Below, piece after piece: positions 1-6,599 of a stretch of 11,318 bases of DNA (position 1 is the stretch's first letter; every line of letters begins with the position of its first letter). The position numbers and the translations under genes were made by a program. Location: positions 1 through 11,318 of the forward strand of contig CADCWB010000188.1 in the NCBI GenBank assembly GCA_902806295.1, given 5' to 3'. The notes under the pieces were generated by a model. That model did not search any database, was not told the DNA's origin, and saw nothing but the letters and a program-made list of their open reading frames with translations. The stretch comes from an uncultured Sphingomonas sp. (GTDB taxonomy: Bacteria > Pseudomonadota > Alphaproteobacteria > Sphingomonadales > Sphingomonadaceae).

Positions 1-2633
1 AAGCGGCTGCCGAGCTTGTTGTCGTCGGCCTCGGTTTCGCGGACGCTCTTGATGAAGTGTCCGGTCACCGTTGCGCCGAAATTCGTGCCGTCCCAATCGA
101 GAATGCCGATCGACTTCCACTTGGGAAAGGCTTGGTCGGGACTGCCCTGCTCCGTCCCCTCGCGACTGATCTTCTGAGTACCGGTCGCGGTTGGTACGAA
201 CACGTCATAGTTGCGCAGGAAGTTGTTGTTCCAGGTGAAGCCGAACGTGCCGAGGCTGGTTCGCGCGGTGCGATAGGCGACGTTTACGTCAAACCCGCGG
301 GTCTTGATGCTCGCAATGTTGTCCAGGAAGCCTTCGATGTTGGCGATCTGCCCGGAGCCGGAGCCCGACCGGTTCACCAGCGCGCAGGCGGCGGGATCGT
401 TGTTGAGCACGCAGCGCTGCAGCGTGGTGTTCGCATTGATAGCCTGGATCGCGTTCTTGACCTTGATCTTGTAGTAGTTGGCCTCGAGCGACAGCCGCGG
501 GATTGCTTGTGGGCTGAGCACCGCGCCAAATACCAGGCTCTTCGACGTCTCCGGCCGCAAGTCCCGGTTGCCGCCGGTGAGCACGGAAATTTGGGGGTTC
601 AACTGAACATATCCGGCGGGAACGCCCTGCGACTGGCAATTGGCGAGCACCTGACCAGCAGGGTTCTGATCGGCGGAACAAGGGTCCAGGATTTCCTGGT
701 CGAAGCGCGACGCAGTGCCGAACAACTCACCGACGGAGGGAGCCCGGAAGCCCTCGGCCCAAGACCCCCGGAGGCGCAGGTCGCGAATGGGTTTCCAGTT
801 CACCTGCCCCTTGAAGGTGGTAGTCGAGCCGGAGGTTGAATAATCTGAGTAGCGCACCGCGCCGTTCAGCTCGAGCAGCTCAAAGCCGGGCCGACCCGAC
901 AAAAGCGGCGCGTTCAGCTCGGCATAGGCCTCATCGATGTTGTAACCGCCGCTGGTCGGCTGTGCGGGGATATCGGCTCCCAGGCCGGCAGCGACGGTCG
1001 GATCAGGATCGAAGGTCCCCCGAAGGTCGCGGTGCTCGACCCCCACGGCGATGCCCAGAGGACCACCGGGAAGATCCAGCAAGCTGCCTGACAGGTTCGC
1101 CGTCGCACCCCATAGCTTTTGTTTGCTGCGGTCGCGTTGCGTGAAGCGGACGAAGTCGAGCATCTCGGGCGTGATAGAACCGGCGCCGCCGAAGATGTTG
1201 AACGGCTCGCAGGCTCCCGTGCAGTTCGCCAGCGGCCCGAGCGCTTGTTGCAGGCGTGCCGCGTTGAGATTGCCCAAAACCGTCTGCTTGGCCTTGTTGC
1301 GCCCAACGAAGCCGTTGATGTCCCAATACCAATCCCGCCCGATCAGCCCGAACTTCCCGTCCAGGGTTGCCGTTCCGTAGGCTGTGTTGACCTTCTGGTT
1401 GTAGCGGCGCGGACCCCCCTCCACCACTCGGCGGCCGATGAAGGCGAAATTGGTGGCATCCAGCGTCACCCCGAACGGATTGAACGGGTTGGTGGCGTCA
1501 ATGACGATCGTGTCGAGCAGGTTGCCGTTGCCTGCATCCGGACCGACGAACAAAGGCAGTGGAGCCGCCTGATTCTTGGACCGGCGTTGGTTGTACAATC
1601 CCTTAATCGACAGGTTGATGTCCGGCGTGAACTCATGCCGTACCGTGACGAAGCCACCATAGCGTTTCAGCGGGGTCTGGATGAAGTTGAACGGCGCGAA
1701 ATTGAAGCGATCTTGCGGGCTGGTGAAGGGCCGGAAGTCAGCCACGGTCGGCGCGCGGCCAATGACCGGCGCGATCAGGGTCAGGTTCTGCCCAAGCAAG
1801 ATAAACCGGCCAAGCGGCGTGCCGGAGCTGCAGGTCGCCGTACAAGCGTCGGCAAACGGTTCGGGAAACAGCGAAATATCGCGAGAACCCGAGCTAATTG
1901 GATCCTGCTTCACGAAGTTCGCACCGACCACGATCTCGGTTGGGCCCCGACCATTGCCCCAGCTCAGTTGATAGTTCTGCGACGCGCCGTCGCCCTCATC
2001 GTAGACGCCGATCTGGGCCGAGGCCTCGAACCCTTCTTGCCGCCGCTTGGTGATGATGTTCACCACGCCGGCGATCGCGTCAGAGCCGTAGATGGCCGAG
2101 GCGCCGTCCTGCAGCACCTCAACCCGCTCAATCATGCTTTCCGGAATGGAGTTGAGGTCGACCGAGCCCGGAACTCCGGAAGCCGACGCGCCGTTCACGA
2201 AGCGCAGCCCGTCCACCAGCACCAGCGTACGCCGCGATCCCAGGTAGCGCAGGTCGATCTCGGCCGAGCCAGCACCCACGCCGCCGCCATCCGGCGGATT
2301 GCCGAAGTTGCCCGAGTTGTTGAACTTGCTGTTGAGACCGCCGCCGCTGCTCGGCAGGCGCTGAAGCACATCGTTGATCGAGTTGAGGCCGGTCTTGGCG
2401 ATGTCTTCCTCATCGACAAAGACGATCGGGGCATCCTGGCTCAACGGATCGCGGCGGATGCGCGAACCCGTGACCACGATCTCCGTACCTTCAGCTTCGC
2501 TGCTCGGTGACGCCTGCGCTTGCTGGACGTCGGCTGGGGGTTGCGTGCTCTGTGCCGACGCCGGCGCAGCCAAGCCAAGCGCCAGCGCGAACGAAGCCGT
2601 GGACAGACGAAGCGAAGCTTGCGTGATCGTCAT
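1..2633 (-). CDS. TonB-dependent receptor, 3' end cut by window edge
   Basis: Outer-membrane beta-barrel receptor that imports a ligand using TonB/ExbBD energy; the substrate cannot be told from sequence. The frame is open without a stop from ATG 2633 to the left edge, about 877 residues. Residues 1-28 form a signal peptide ending in ASAQ. A short EIVVTGSRI segment at 51-59, typical of sphingomonad receptors near the TonB box, leads into a plug domain with DLNSIPESMIERVEVLQ and IYGSDAIAGVVNI around 149-183. The barrel carries GFRAPSVGELFG near residue 630 and a typical receptor C-terminal half (sequence like LRPETSKS). Paired cysteines occur near residues 265, 470 and 650. A purine-rich AGGGGGA lies just before the start. 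Roughly the last 80-100 residues with the terminal aromatic strand are expected outside the window. No adjacent transport, TonB or regulator gene is visible, so it may stand alone. I see no frameshift in the parts translated. Confidence 0.95.
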   Translation of the reverse strand, partial: MTITQASLRLSTASFALALGLAAPASAQSTQPPADVQQAQASPSSEAEGTEIVVTGSRIRRDPLSQDAPIVFVDEEDIAKTGLNSINDVLQRLPSSGGGLNSKFNNSGNFGNPPDGGGVGAGSAEIDLRYLGSRRTLVLVDGLRFVNGASASGVPGSVDLNSIPESMIERVEVLQDGASAIYGSDAIAGVVNIITKRRQEGFEASAQIGVYDEGDGASQNYQLSWGNGRGPTEIVVGANFVKQDPISSGSRDISLFPEPFADACTATCSSGTPLGRFILLGQNLTLIAPVIGRAPTVADFRPFTSPQDRFNFAPFNFIQTPLKRYGGFVTVRHEFTPDINLSIKGLYNQRRSKNQAAPLPLFVGPDAGNGNLLDTIVIDATNPFNPFGVTLDATNFAFIGRRVVEGGPRRYNQKVNTAYGTATLDGKFGLIGRDWYWDINGFVGRNKAKQTVLGNLNAARLQQALGPLANCTGACEPFNIFGGAGSITPEMLDFVRFTQRDRSKQKLWGATANLSGSLLDLPGGPLGIAVGVEHRDLRGTFDPDPTVAAGLGADIPAQPTSGGYNIDEAYAELNAPLLSGRPGFELLELNGAVRYSDYSTSGSTTTFKGQVNWKPIRDLRLRGSWAEGFRAPSVGELFGTASRFDQEILDPCSADQNPAGQVLANCQSQGVPAGYVQLNPQISVLTGGNRDLRPETSKSLVFGAVLSPQAIPRLSLEANYYKIKVKNAIQAINANTTLQRCVLNNDPAACALVNRSGSGSGQIANIEGFLDNIASIKTRGFDVNVAYRTARTSLGTFGFTWNNNFLRNYDVFVPTATGTQKISREGTEQGSPDQAFPKWKSIGILDWDGTNFGATVTGHFIKSVRETEADDNKLGSR

Positions 2634-2692
2634 TGGTGATCCCCCTGCGTCGCACCGCCCCACGGGTGCGGACTGGAGGCTGACCGAGAGAA

Positions 2693-2728
2693 GCTGGTTA
2701 ACCCAGCAAAAAATGGCTGAGCTCGGCC
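2693..2728 (-). terminator. Weak terminator-like element between glycosyltransferase and receptor
   Basis: In the 121-bp gap, the minus-strand transcript reads a short imperfect stem (GGCCGAGCTCAGCC) followed at once by a run of six T. That is the layout of a weak factor-independent terminator for the glycosyltransferase. The stem is poor, with one mismatch and a tiny loop. A second small inverted repeat, GCTGG-N5-CCAGC, lies at 2693-2707 just beyond the T run, in the receptor's upstream region. Either could be chance in GC-rich DNA. I found no convincing -35/-10 pair for the receptor. Confidence 0.3.
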
Positions 2729-2754
2729 GTTTCGGCGCTGCTGTGTCCTGACAG

Positions 2755-3687
2755 CTACACCGTTCCCGGAGCTGGTTGCGCGAGGTAGGCCAGCCGGCGA
2801 ACCTCGCGGCGTCCGCGGGTGACCGTGTCCAGGATCAAGCCAGCGAAGAAGCACAAAGTCGCGACGATCCCCATGCCGGTAACCAGGATAGCGGTCGGCA
2901 CCCGCGGCACCAGCCCGGTGTCGATGTACGTCAGCACGAGGGGAGTCGACAGGAGCAGGGCCGCTAGGACCAGCAGCCCGCCGACTGTTCCGAAGAACAG
3001 CACGGGGCGCTCGATCCGGTACAGCGTCACGATCGTCGACAAGATGCGCCAACCGTCGCGGAAAGTGGACAGCTTGGATGCGCTGCCCTCGGGGCGAGCG
3101 AAGTAGGTGGTGACTTGTTCGCCGACCGGCATGCGCAATTCCAGCGCATGCACGCTCATCTCGGTTTCGATCTCAAACCCGGACGAGAGAACGGGAAAGC
3201 TCTTCACGAAACGCCGCGAGAACACCCGGTAGCCACTGAAGATGTCGGAGAAACTCCGGCCGAAAAGTCCCGCCAGCAAACCGGTGAACAGCTTGTTGCC
3301 GAGCACATGACCACCCCGGTAGGCGCCCTTGACCTCATGTTGCCGGGTGCCGACGACCATGTCCAACTGATCGGCCAACAAAGCATCCACCATCGCTGGT
3401 GCGGCAACTGGATCGTAGGTCAGGTCACCGTCTGCCATGATATAGACGTCGGCGTCGATGTCCGCGAACATGCGGCGGACGACGTGACCCTTGCCCTGTT
3501 GCCGCTCTGTCCGGACCACCGCACCGGCGGCCCGCGCAACTTCCAGGGTGCGGTCCCGGCTGTTGTTGTCGTAAACGTACACGGTCGCGCTGGGCACCGC
3601 AGCCTGGAAGCCGGCCACCGTCTGCGCGATGGCCGCCTCCTCATTGTAGCACGGCAGCAAAACCGCGATGCGCGGTTGTTGCGTCAT
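2755..3687 (-). CDS. Family 2 glycosyltransferase (DPM1-like) with C-terminal membrane anchor
   Basis: Predicted inverting GT-A glycosyltransferase, 310 aa, that probably moves a sugar from a nucleotide donor to a lipid carrier or envelope glycan at the inner membrane; donor and acceptor are unknown. The N-terminus IAVLLPCYNEE (7-17) is the classical GT2 nucleotide-binding start. It is followed by YVYDNNSRDRT (37-47), GKGHVVRRMF (65-74) and the metal-binding DGD at 86-88. FSDIFSGYRVFSRRF and GFEIETEMSVHA (156-180) match polyprenyl-phosphate sugar transferases. Two hydrophobic segments near 219-244 and 255-278 probably anchor it. I chose ATG 3687, preceded by GGGGGAG, over an upstream TTG at 3717 because the GT2 fold begins right after residue 6. 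It follows tig after a 100-bp gap holding a GC-rich palindrome, so it is probably a separate unit. No polysaccharide cluster surrounds it. Confidence 0.9.
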   Translation of the reverse strand: MTQQPRIAVLLPCYNEEAAIAQTVAGFQAAVPSATVYVYDNNSRDRTLEVARAAGAVVRTERQQGKGHVVRRMFADIDADVYIMADGDLTYDPVAAPAMVDALLADQLDMVVGTRQHEVKGAYRGGHVLGNKLFTGLLAGLFGRSFSDIFSGYRVFSRRFVKSFPVLSSGFEIETEMSVHALELRMPVGEQVTTYFARPEGSASKLSTFRDGWRILSTIVTLYRIERPVLFFGTVGGLLVLAALLLSTPLVLTYIDTGLVPRVPTAILVTGMGIVATLCFFAGLILDTVTRGRREVRRLAYLAQPAPGTV

Positions 3688-3760
3688 GGCTCCCCCAATT
3701 TGTCGTCCCGGCCCCAACGCCGGAATCCGCCTTCTGCCTCACGTGGGTTAAGGAAGGCTG

Positions 3761-3780
3761 GCCCCGGGTCAAGCCGGGGC
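3761..3780 (-). terminator. GC-rich palindrome downstream of tig, possible terminator or dispersed repeat
   Basis: On the minus strand the sequence is GCCCCGG-CTTGAC-CCGGGGC: a perfect 7-bp stem with a 6-nt loop, 7 bp past the tig stop codon. Its place suggests a transcription terminator or mRNA 3'-end stabiliser for tig. There is no T run after it, only CAGCCTTCCTT, so a purely intrinsic terminator is uncertain. I recall the same core as a common intergenic palindrome in alphaproteobacteria, which would make it a small dispersed repeat. Only one copy is in this window. Confidence 0.5.
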
Positions 3781-3787
3781 TCAACGA

Positions 3788-5398
3788 TCAGGCGCCGGCC
3801 TTCTTGGCCTTCTTGGTCGCGGGTTTCCTGCCCGGCTCGTCTTTGGCAGGCTCGGCCGGCTGCGGAGTTTCCGGCTCCGCCTCGACCGCACCCTTCGCCG
3901 GCTTGGCCGGCTTGGCCTTCTTGGCTGGGCTCACCTCCGCTGCTGCTTCAGCTGTTTCGGAGACAGGCGATTCTGCGGTCGCGGAGGCCTTCTTGCCCTT
4001 GGCCTTCTTGGCCGCTGGCGCAGCTTCGGCCGCATGATCGTGGCCGCAACCCGGCCCGTGCACATGCCCTTCCTCGCTTTCAAGGTCGGCCTCAATCTCC
4101 GCGCGGGTCGCAGGACGATCGGTAATCTCCGCCTTCTCGAACAGGAAGTCGACGACCTTGTCTTCATAGAGCGGCGCACGAAGCTGCGCGGCCGCCATCG
4201 GCTCGCGCTGGATGAACTGGACGAACTTCTCGCGCTCGGCCGGCTCATATTGCTGTGCCGCTTGGGCGATCAGCCGGTTCATCTCCTGCTGACTCACTTC
4301 GATGCCGTTGGCCGCGCCGATTTCCGACAGCAGGAGGCCCAGGCGAACCCGCCGCTCGGCGATCTTGCGGTAATCTTCGACCTCGTTCTGGATCTCGGCC
4401 ATTGCCGCGGCCGGATCCTGTTCGTGACCGGCCTCATGCTCCAGCTGGGCCATGATGTTCTTGAATTCAGCATCAACCATCGATGGCGGCACTTCGAAAT
4501 GATGCGCCTCTGCCAGCTGATCGAGCAGGCGGCGCTTCATGTGCGTCCGGGTCAGCCCGTTCAGCTCCTGGCTCTGCTGGTCGCGGAGCAGGCCCTTCAG
4601 CTGCTCAAGATCCTGCAGACCGAGCGACTTGGCAAACTCGTCGTTGAGCTCAAGTTCCCCGGCCGTGTTGACCGCCTTGACGACGACATCGAAGGTCGCC
4701 GCTTTGCCCTTCAGGTTCACGGAAGGATAATCCTCGGGGAAGGTGACGTTGAGAGTCCGCTCTTCACCGGTCTTGGCCCCGACCAGCTGGTCCTCGAAGC
4801 CCGGGATCAGACTACCCGAGCCGATCTCCACCGCCATGTCCGTGCCAGTGCCGCCTTCGAAGGCGACGCCGTCGACCTTGCCGACGAAGTCGATCACGAC
4901 TTGCTCGCCCTGGGCGGCGGCATGGCCTTCGCCAGCATCGCTCCAGCGCTTTTGGCCAGCGGCCAGCTGATTGAGCTGTTCATCGACCTTGGCCGCGTCG
5001 ATTTCGGCCGTCAGTCGCTCCAGTTTCAGGCCCTCGATCTGCGGGGCCGGCACGTCAGGCAATGCTTCAAGGCTGACCGACACCTGGGCGTCCTTGCCGG
5101 GCGCATAATCGTCCGCCAGCTCGACCTGCGGCTGCATCGCCGGGCGAAGCTTGTGCTCGCCGAGCAGCTTCTGCACGCCGTCCTGCACGGATGCGTTCAG
5201 CGCATCGGCATGGAGCGATTCGCCATGCATCTTGCGGATCAGATTGGCCGGCACCTTGCCGGGGCGGAAACCGGGCATCCGGATCTGCGGCGCGATGCGC
5301 TTCACTTCCTGGTCGACCCGGGCGTCGATATCCTTGGCCGCAATGGTCAGCTTGTAAGCCCGCTTCAGGCCCTGGTTCTCGGTCTCGACGCTCTGCAT
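3788..5398 (-). CDS. tig: Trigger factor, ribosome-associated chaperone/prolyl isomerase, with long Lys/Ala/Pro tail
   Basis: Trigger factor binds the ribosome near the exit tunnel, shields nascent chains and isomerises prolyl bonds in the cytoplasm. The N-terminal ribosome-binding domain carries the signature GFRPGKVP at 43-50. An FKBP-type PPIase domain follows at about 160-250 (GEQVVIDFVGKVDG, IPGFEDQLVGAKTGEERT). The helical chaperone domain runs to about 440. Length is 536 aa against 432 in E. coli. The excess is a low-complexity tail: a His/Cys cluster HVHGPGCGHDH at 445-455, then about 80 residues rich in A, K, P and E with repeated KKAK motifs. ATG 5398 was chosen because the frame upstream runs into tRNA-Leu and encodes nothing family-like; the Shine-Dalgarno is weak. 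It starts 51 bp after the tRNA 3' end. The next gene is a glycosyltransferase, not clpP, which often follows tig in other bacteria. Confidence 0.97.
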   Translation of the reverse strand: MQSVETENQGLKRAYKLTIAAKDIDARVDQEVKRIAPQIRMPGFRPGKVPANLIRKMHGESLHADALNASVQDGVQKLLGEHKLRPAMQPQVELADDYAPGKDAQVSVSLEALPDVPAPQIEGLKLERLTAEIDAAKVDEQLNQLAAGQKRWSDAGEGHAAAQGEQVVIDFVGKVDGVAFEGGTGTDMAVEIGSGSLIPGFEDQLVGAKTGEERTLNVTFPEDYPSVNLKGKAATFDVVVKAVNTAGELELNDEFAKSLGLQDLEQLKGLLRDQQSQELNGLTRTHMKRRLLDQLAEAHHFEVPPSMVDAEFKNIMAQLEHEAGHEQDPAAAMAEIQNEVEDYRKIAERRVRLGLLLSEIGAANGIEVSQQEMNRLIAQAAQQYEPAEREKFVQFIQREPMAAAQLRAPLYEDKVVDFLFEKAEITDRPATRAEIEADLESEEGHVHGPGCGHDHAAEAAPAAKKAKGKKASATAESPVSETAEAAAEVSPAKKAKPAKPAKGAVEAEPETPQPAEPAKDEPGRKPATKKAKKAGA

Positions 5399-5449
5399 GG
5401 TTGATTCACTATCCCAGTTGATCTGATGCCCGGCCTGGCGGCGGAGAAA

Positions 5450-5534
5450 TGGTGCGCGCGGAGGGACTCGAACCCCCACATCTTTCGACAACAGGACCTA
5501 AACCTGCCGCGTCTACCAATTCCGCCACGCGCGC
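5450..5534 (-). tRNA. tRNA-Leu (anticodon UAG)
   Basis: The minus strand folds as a class II tRNA of 85 nt including an encoded CCA end. The acceptor stem is GCGCGCG with CGCGCGC, discriminator A, then CCA. The D-arm region reads GCGGAATTGGTAGACGC. The anticodon stem GCAGG/CCTGT closes loop TTTAGGT, giving anticodon TAG, which reads CUN leucine codons. The extra arm is TGTCGAAAGATGT and the T arm is GGGGGTTCGAGTCCCTC. The long variable arm and anticodon agree on leucine. A promoter lies just upstream and trigger factor starts 51 bp downstream. Confidence 0.98.
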
Positions 5535-5556
5535 GCGGACCCTTGAAGGCAGCGCG

Positions 5557-5584
5557 CCTATAGCAAGGCTGGGGCTTGGGGCAA
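5557..5584 (-). promoter_or_regulatory. Sigma-70-type promoter of tRNA-Leu
   Basis: Reading the minus strand, TTGCCC (-35, 5584-5579) and TATAGG (-10, 5562-5557) are separated by 16 bp. Transcription would begin near 5550, leaving a leader of about 15 nt before the mature tRNA 5' end at 5534. The motif matches, spacing and position support it. It may also drive tig by read-through, since no terminator is evident between the two. Confidence 0.65.
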
Positions 5585-5646
5585 GACGCGCTGGACAGAG
5601 CAACCGAACGGCAAGCCGAGCGGTTATGGTGCAAAGGAGTTTTCCG

Positions 5647-5856
5647 ATGCAGCAGCTTCCTCCCTTTCCCGACGACGCCCCGGGCTACGAGCCTGGCAAC
5701 CCCGCACCCGGCACCGAGCCGGTGCAGCCAAGCGAGCCCGGCCAGCCGACCGAGGTCCCGACAGAGGCGCCAGGCACCGCTCCTTCGATCGATGTGCCTT
5801 CGCCTTCCAGCCCCGGCAGTGATCCCTCGTCCACGCCGATCTCACCGATCGGCTGA
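5647..5856 (+). CDS. Small acidic proline-rich protein, unknown function
   Basis: A 69-residue frame starting at ATG 5647, preceded by a strong Shine-Dalgarno AAGGAG (5634-5639) with 7-nt spacing, which is the best evidence that it is translated. The product has 20 prolines, many Ser/Thr/Gly, nine Asp/Glu and no Lys, Arg or His, so it should be highly acidic and disordered. There is no signal peptide, membrane segment or recognisable domain. A longer in-frame extension back to 5449 is an artefact, since it would translate the antisense of tRNA-Leu. Its stop overlaps the ATG of a second proline-rich frame (TGATG), suggesting coupled translation. It is divergent from the tRNA. I do not recognise a family. 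Confidence 0.65.
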   Translation: MQQLPPFPDDAPGYEPGNPAPGTEPVQPSEPGQPTEVPTEAPGTAPSIDVPSPSSPGSDPSSTPISPIG

Positions 5857-5945
5857 TGGCCACGCGTCCGCCTGAGCCGGAGGTCCCGCCTGCGGAGCCC
5901 GGAGGACCGGAGCCGCCGCCGCCACCAGATCCGGTCGCCTTCTAG
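5856..5945 (+). CDS. Tiny proline-rich ORF, probably coupled to the preceding one
   Basis: A 29-residue frame whose ATG (5856-5858) overlaps the stop of the upstream proline-rich gene in TGATG, the typical layout for stop-start reinitiation. It has 13 prolines, including a run of five, plus five Glu and one Asp. The similarity in composition to its neighbour argues against pure chance, but GC-rich DNA easily produces proline codons and the frame is very short. It has no independent Shine-Dalgarno of note beyond the coding GC-rich context. It ends 4 bp before the convergent PAP2 gene's stop. A -1 frameshift joining both frames is an alternative. No function can be assigned. Confidence 0.4.
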   Translation: MATRPPEPEVPPAEPGGPEPPPPPDPVAF

Positions 5946-5949
5946 CTGG

Positions 5950-6537
5950 CTAGATGCGCTCCGCCCGGCAGAGCAGCCGATGCACTGCCTCCTCGGCAAG
6001 CAAGCCGATCGCCGCGCCCGCGATGACGTCCGTCATATAATGCTTGGAGCGGACCACCTGGACCACGGACGCAAGGCCAGCAAGGCCGAACCAGGCGTGA
6101 TAGCTGCCGGGATAATGCCGTCCGAGCGCACGGGCGACGGCTACCGCCCCTGCAGTGTGCCCTGACGGGAAGCTGCTGAAGTCGCTTTCGCGCCGCCTAC
6201 CTTCGGTGAGCTCATATTCGCCGCTCTCGGCAGCTGGGACCGGACGAGTCCGATCGATCATCTCCTTGATGACACCTCGGAATGCAGTGGCGAGCAGGTG
6301 CGATGCCAGCACTCGCGTCCCCGCGCGGAGTGTCCGCTCATCACCCATTAGGAGGCCGGTGGCTATCACGGCACCCGATGCAGCATAGAGGGGTTCCTGG
6401 TCGGTCAGGTCGCTGGCCGCGCCAATCGCGCGAACGAAGCCGTGGTCGGCCTGGGGCAAGAAAACGTCGGCAACGACCGCATCCGCTTCTTCCAGCGGGT
6501 TGTTTGCATCGACGTCGGGAAGGGAAAGGTCGCTCAT
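5950..6537 (-). CDS. PAP2-superfamily membrane phosphatase
   Basis: Predicted integral membrane phosphatase, 195 aa, of the type 2 phosphatidic acid phosphatase family. Members remove phosphate from phosphatidate, undecaprenyl pyrophosphate or lipid A; the substrate here is unknown. Motif 1 is KEMIDRTRP (K91, R98, P99). Motif 2 is PSGHTAG (124-130) with the catalytic His127. Motif 3 is HYMTD (His166, Asp170). The Arg normally six residues before His166 is Gln160, and an Arg sits instead at 163. Hydrophobic stretches near 51-64, 75-90, 147-162 and 170-183 suit a small membrane protein. It is the last gene of the lipoprotein/M48/lipoprotein set, 45 bp after the second lipoprotein, with a hairpin at that lipoprotein's stop between them. 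No clear Shine-Dalgarno precedes ATG 6537. The start agrees with family length. Confidence 0.88.
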   Translation of the reverse strand: MSDLSLPDVDANNPLEEADAVVADVFLPQADHGFVRAIGAASDLTDQEPLYAASGAVIATGLLMGDERTLRAGTRVLASHLLATAFRGVIKEMIDRTRPVPAAESGEYELTEGRRRESDFSSFPSGHTAGAVAVARALGRHYPGSYHAWFGLAGLASVVQVVRSKHYMTDVIAGAAIGLLAEEAVHRLLCRAERI

Positions 6538-6581
6538 GCCGGCAACAACCGGAGGCCGAAGCCTTACGTTCCCCAGTCCCT

Positions 6582-6599
6582 CTCAGCGTCGGCGCTGAG
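6582..6599 (-). terminator. Hairpin overlapping the stop codon of the second lipoprotein gene
   Basis: A perfect inverted repeat, CTCAGCG-CCGA-CGCTGAG: 7-bp arms with a 4-nt loop, and the TGA stop (6585-6583) lies within its 3' arm. No T run follows, so it may act as an RNA processing or attenuating hairpin between this gene and PAP2 rather than as a full terminator. Confidence 0.4.

Noticed and set aside
1119..2510. 463-codon plus-strand open frame
   Set aside because: It lies wholly antisense to the TonB receptor, has no domain-like sequence, and is explained by GC-rich codon bias.
3115..4125. 336-codon plus-strand open frame
   Set aside because: Antisense of the glycosyltransferase and the tig tail; it crosses two real genes and their gap.
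4034..5404. 456-codon plus-strand open frame
   Set aside because: Exact antisense of trigger factor; its Leu/Arg/His-rich composition is typical of a shadow frame.
5449..5646. N-terminal extension of the proline-rich protein back to 5449
   Set aside because: It would translate the reverse complement of tRNA-Leu, giving the familiar spurious peptide seen when tRNA genes are called as coding. The Shine-Dalgarno at 5634 supports ATG 5647.
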